Of a DNA stretch of 27,062 nt, positions 26,420 through 27,062 are shown in pieces. The position numbers and the translations under genes were made by a program. The DNA comes from Bodo saltans (taxonomy: Eukaryota; Euglenozoa; Kinetoplastea; Eubodonida; Bodonidae). Each line of letters opens with the position of its first letter. Positions within the stretch are counted from its first letter, which is position 1. The notes under the pieces are model-generated. The model saw only the letters and a list, made by a program, of their open reading frames with translations. It did not search any database and was not told the DNA's origin. Location: NCBI GenBank assembly GCA_001460835.1, contig CYKH01002041.1:17028-44089 (forward strand), given 5' to 3'.

Positions 26420-27062
26420 TCACGCAGCACCAAAAGGCTCGGCGACAACGGCATTTGGAGGGGACGTAACACCTGTTGGTGTGAAAAATGGACGCGGATG
26501 ACTTCCTGTGCGCTTTGAAGGACTGTCACCCTTCCCTCCGAACGTTGCAGATGATTGCTGAGGTGGTGGAGGATGCGGCATCATAGTCACAACTCGGGAC
26601 GAACGACGGTCTAAACTTGGGATTGTTGGTGACGGGAGCACCGGTAACTTTGGCACTTCTGATTTCCCAACAGTCGCTGCGGTGAAAAAGTTAGACCCAG
26701 ACCCTTGGTTGGATCGCAGTGGTGCAACACTTTCTTTTCTGGGAGACGCAGCTGACAACGGAGATGCGGCGGTTGTTGTGGTGTCACTGCTGTTAGCAAG
26801 GGACTCTCTCCGGACTGCTCGTGCGCGTTCCATCGTCGGTGAGATGGAGTCCATACCAAGGGGCATCGGATACATCACGACGTTGGACGAATGACGCCGC
26901 CCCGAAAGTGGTGCGTCTCCATCCAGACCATTTCCAAGTCCCACTGCAATACTAAGTCGCTTTGTATTGCGCCGCTCAAGGGACGCTGCCTTCAACAACG
27001 CGTTCTCCTCGGCCTTCCCCATTTGCTCAAGCATTTTCTTGTGCTCCATCCGCATCGCTGTG
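26420..27062 (-). CDS. C-terminal part of a second copy of the 1,244-residue hypothetical protein (cut by window edge)
   Basis: The minus-strand frame is open from the window end to TGA 26422-26420 and matches the last ~214 residues of the plus-strand gene (MRMEHKKMLEQMGKAEENAL onward). The only differences I see are a deleted Thr in a Thr run, G to E (PRKESV) and V to F near the end (EPFGAA). No frameshift is present. Whether the copy is full length cannot be known from this window. Confidence 0.85.
   Translation of the reverse strand, partial: TAMRMEHKKMLEQMGKAEENALLKAASLERRNTKRLSIAVGLGNGLDGDAPLSGRRHSSNVVMYPMPLGMDSISPTMERARAVRRESLANSSDTTTTAASPLSAASPRKESVAPLRSNQGSGSNFFTAATVGKSEVPKLPVLPSPTIPSLDRRSSRVVTMMPHPPPPQQSSATFGGKGDSPSKRTGSHPRPFFTPTGVTSPPNAVVAEPFGAA

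Larger units (their letters stand above)
25711..27062 (-). repeat. Right arm of the ~1.35-kb inverted repeat (continues past the window)
   Basis: This is the reverse complement of 7296-8650 with few changes; the last window base pairs with 7296, so the arm is open-ended. Coding differences seen are one Thr codon missing, G to E, and V to F in the hypothetical tail, and two substitutions in SDHAF3. Visible changes are denser in the 198-bp spacer. Confidence 0.95.

Noticed and set aside
7296-27062. Terminal inverted repeats of a large transposon
   Set aside because: The arms contain parts of ordinary genes with their spacers. No transposase, integrase, polymerase or reverse transcriptase is encoded between them and no target-site duplication can be seen.

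Overview
The window looks like nuclear DNA of a kinetoplastid flagellate, most likely a free-living bodonid such as Bodo saltans. Genes are long, intronless and closely spaced. Their 5' flanks carry no bacterial ribosome binding sites. Instead they carry pyrimidine tracts followed by AG (spliced-leader acceptor signals), and at four genes the first ATG after that AG opens the reading frame. Two proteins carry the GTLPxxWSxL leucine-rich repeat typical of Leishmania PSA/GP46. The species is inferred; no rRNA or spliced-leader gene is present.

Layout. Plus strand, left to right: the 3' end of a multi-membrane-span protein (1-702); a coiled-coil protein with low-complexity tails (1012-3981); a large hypothetical protein (4207-7941); an LYR-family succinate dehydrogenase assembly factor like SDHAF3/ACN9 (8140-8649); a GP46-like LRR membrane protein whose signal-peptide portion is out of frame across a 14-G run (8881-12655); and a giant secreted or surface protein of about 2,930 residues built from parallel beta-helix-like rungs with about 22 CxxC motifs (13506-22310). 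Minus strand, right to left: the 3' end of a second copy of the large hypothetical gene (27062-26420), a second intact SDHAF3-like gene (26221-25712), and a multiply frameshifted LRR pseudogene (25553-22197).

The two halves mirror each other. The order hypothetical - SDHAF3 - LRR occurs on both strands, pointing inwards at the giant gene. The outer parts (7296-8650 and 25711-27062) are nearly identical inverted repeats; the right arm runs off the window end. The LRR genes inside them have diverged strongly at their N-termini but remain clearly homologous in their membrane-spanning C-termini. The giant gene ends exactly where the LRR pseudogene begins in antisense, so its native 3' end (and any membrane anchor) seems lost, and the convergent strand switch has no intergenic space.

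Functionally, the LRR and giant genes look like rapidly evolving cell-surface components. The flanking hypothetical and SDHAF3 genes are housekeeping-type genes carried along in the duplication. The best candidates for something new are the CxxC/CxN beta-helix giant, the G-run that could switch the LRR protein on and off, and the inverted-repeat architecture that could allow inversion or gene conversion of the surface-gene block.
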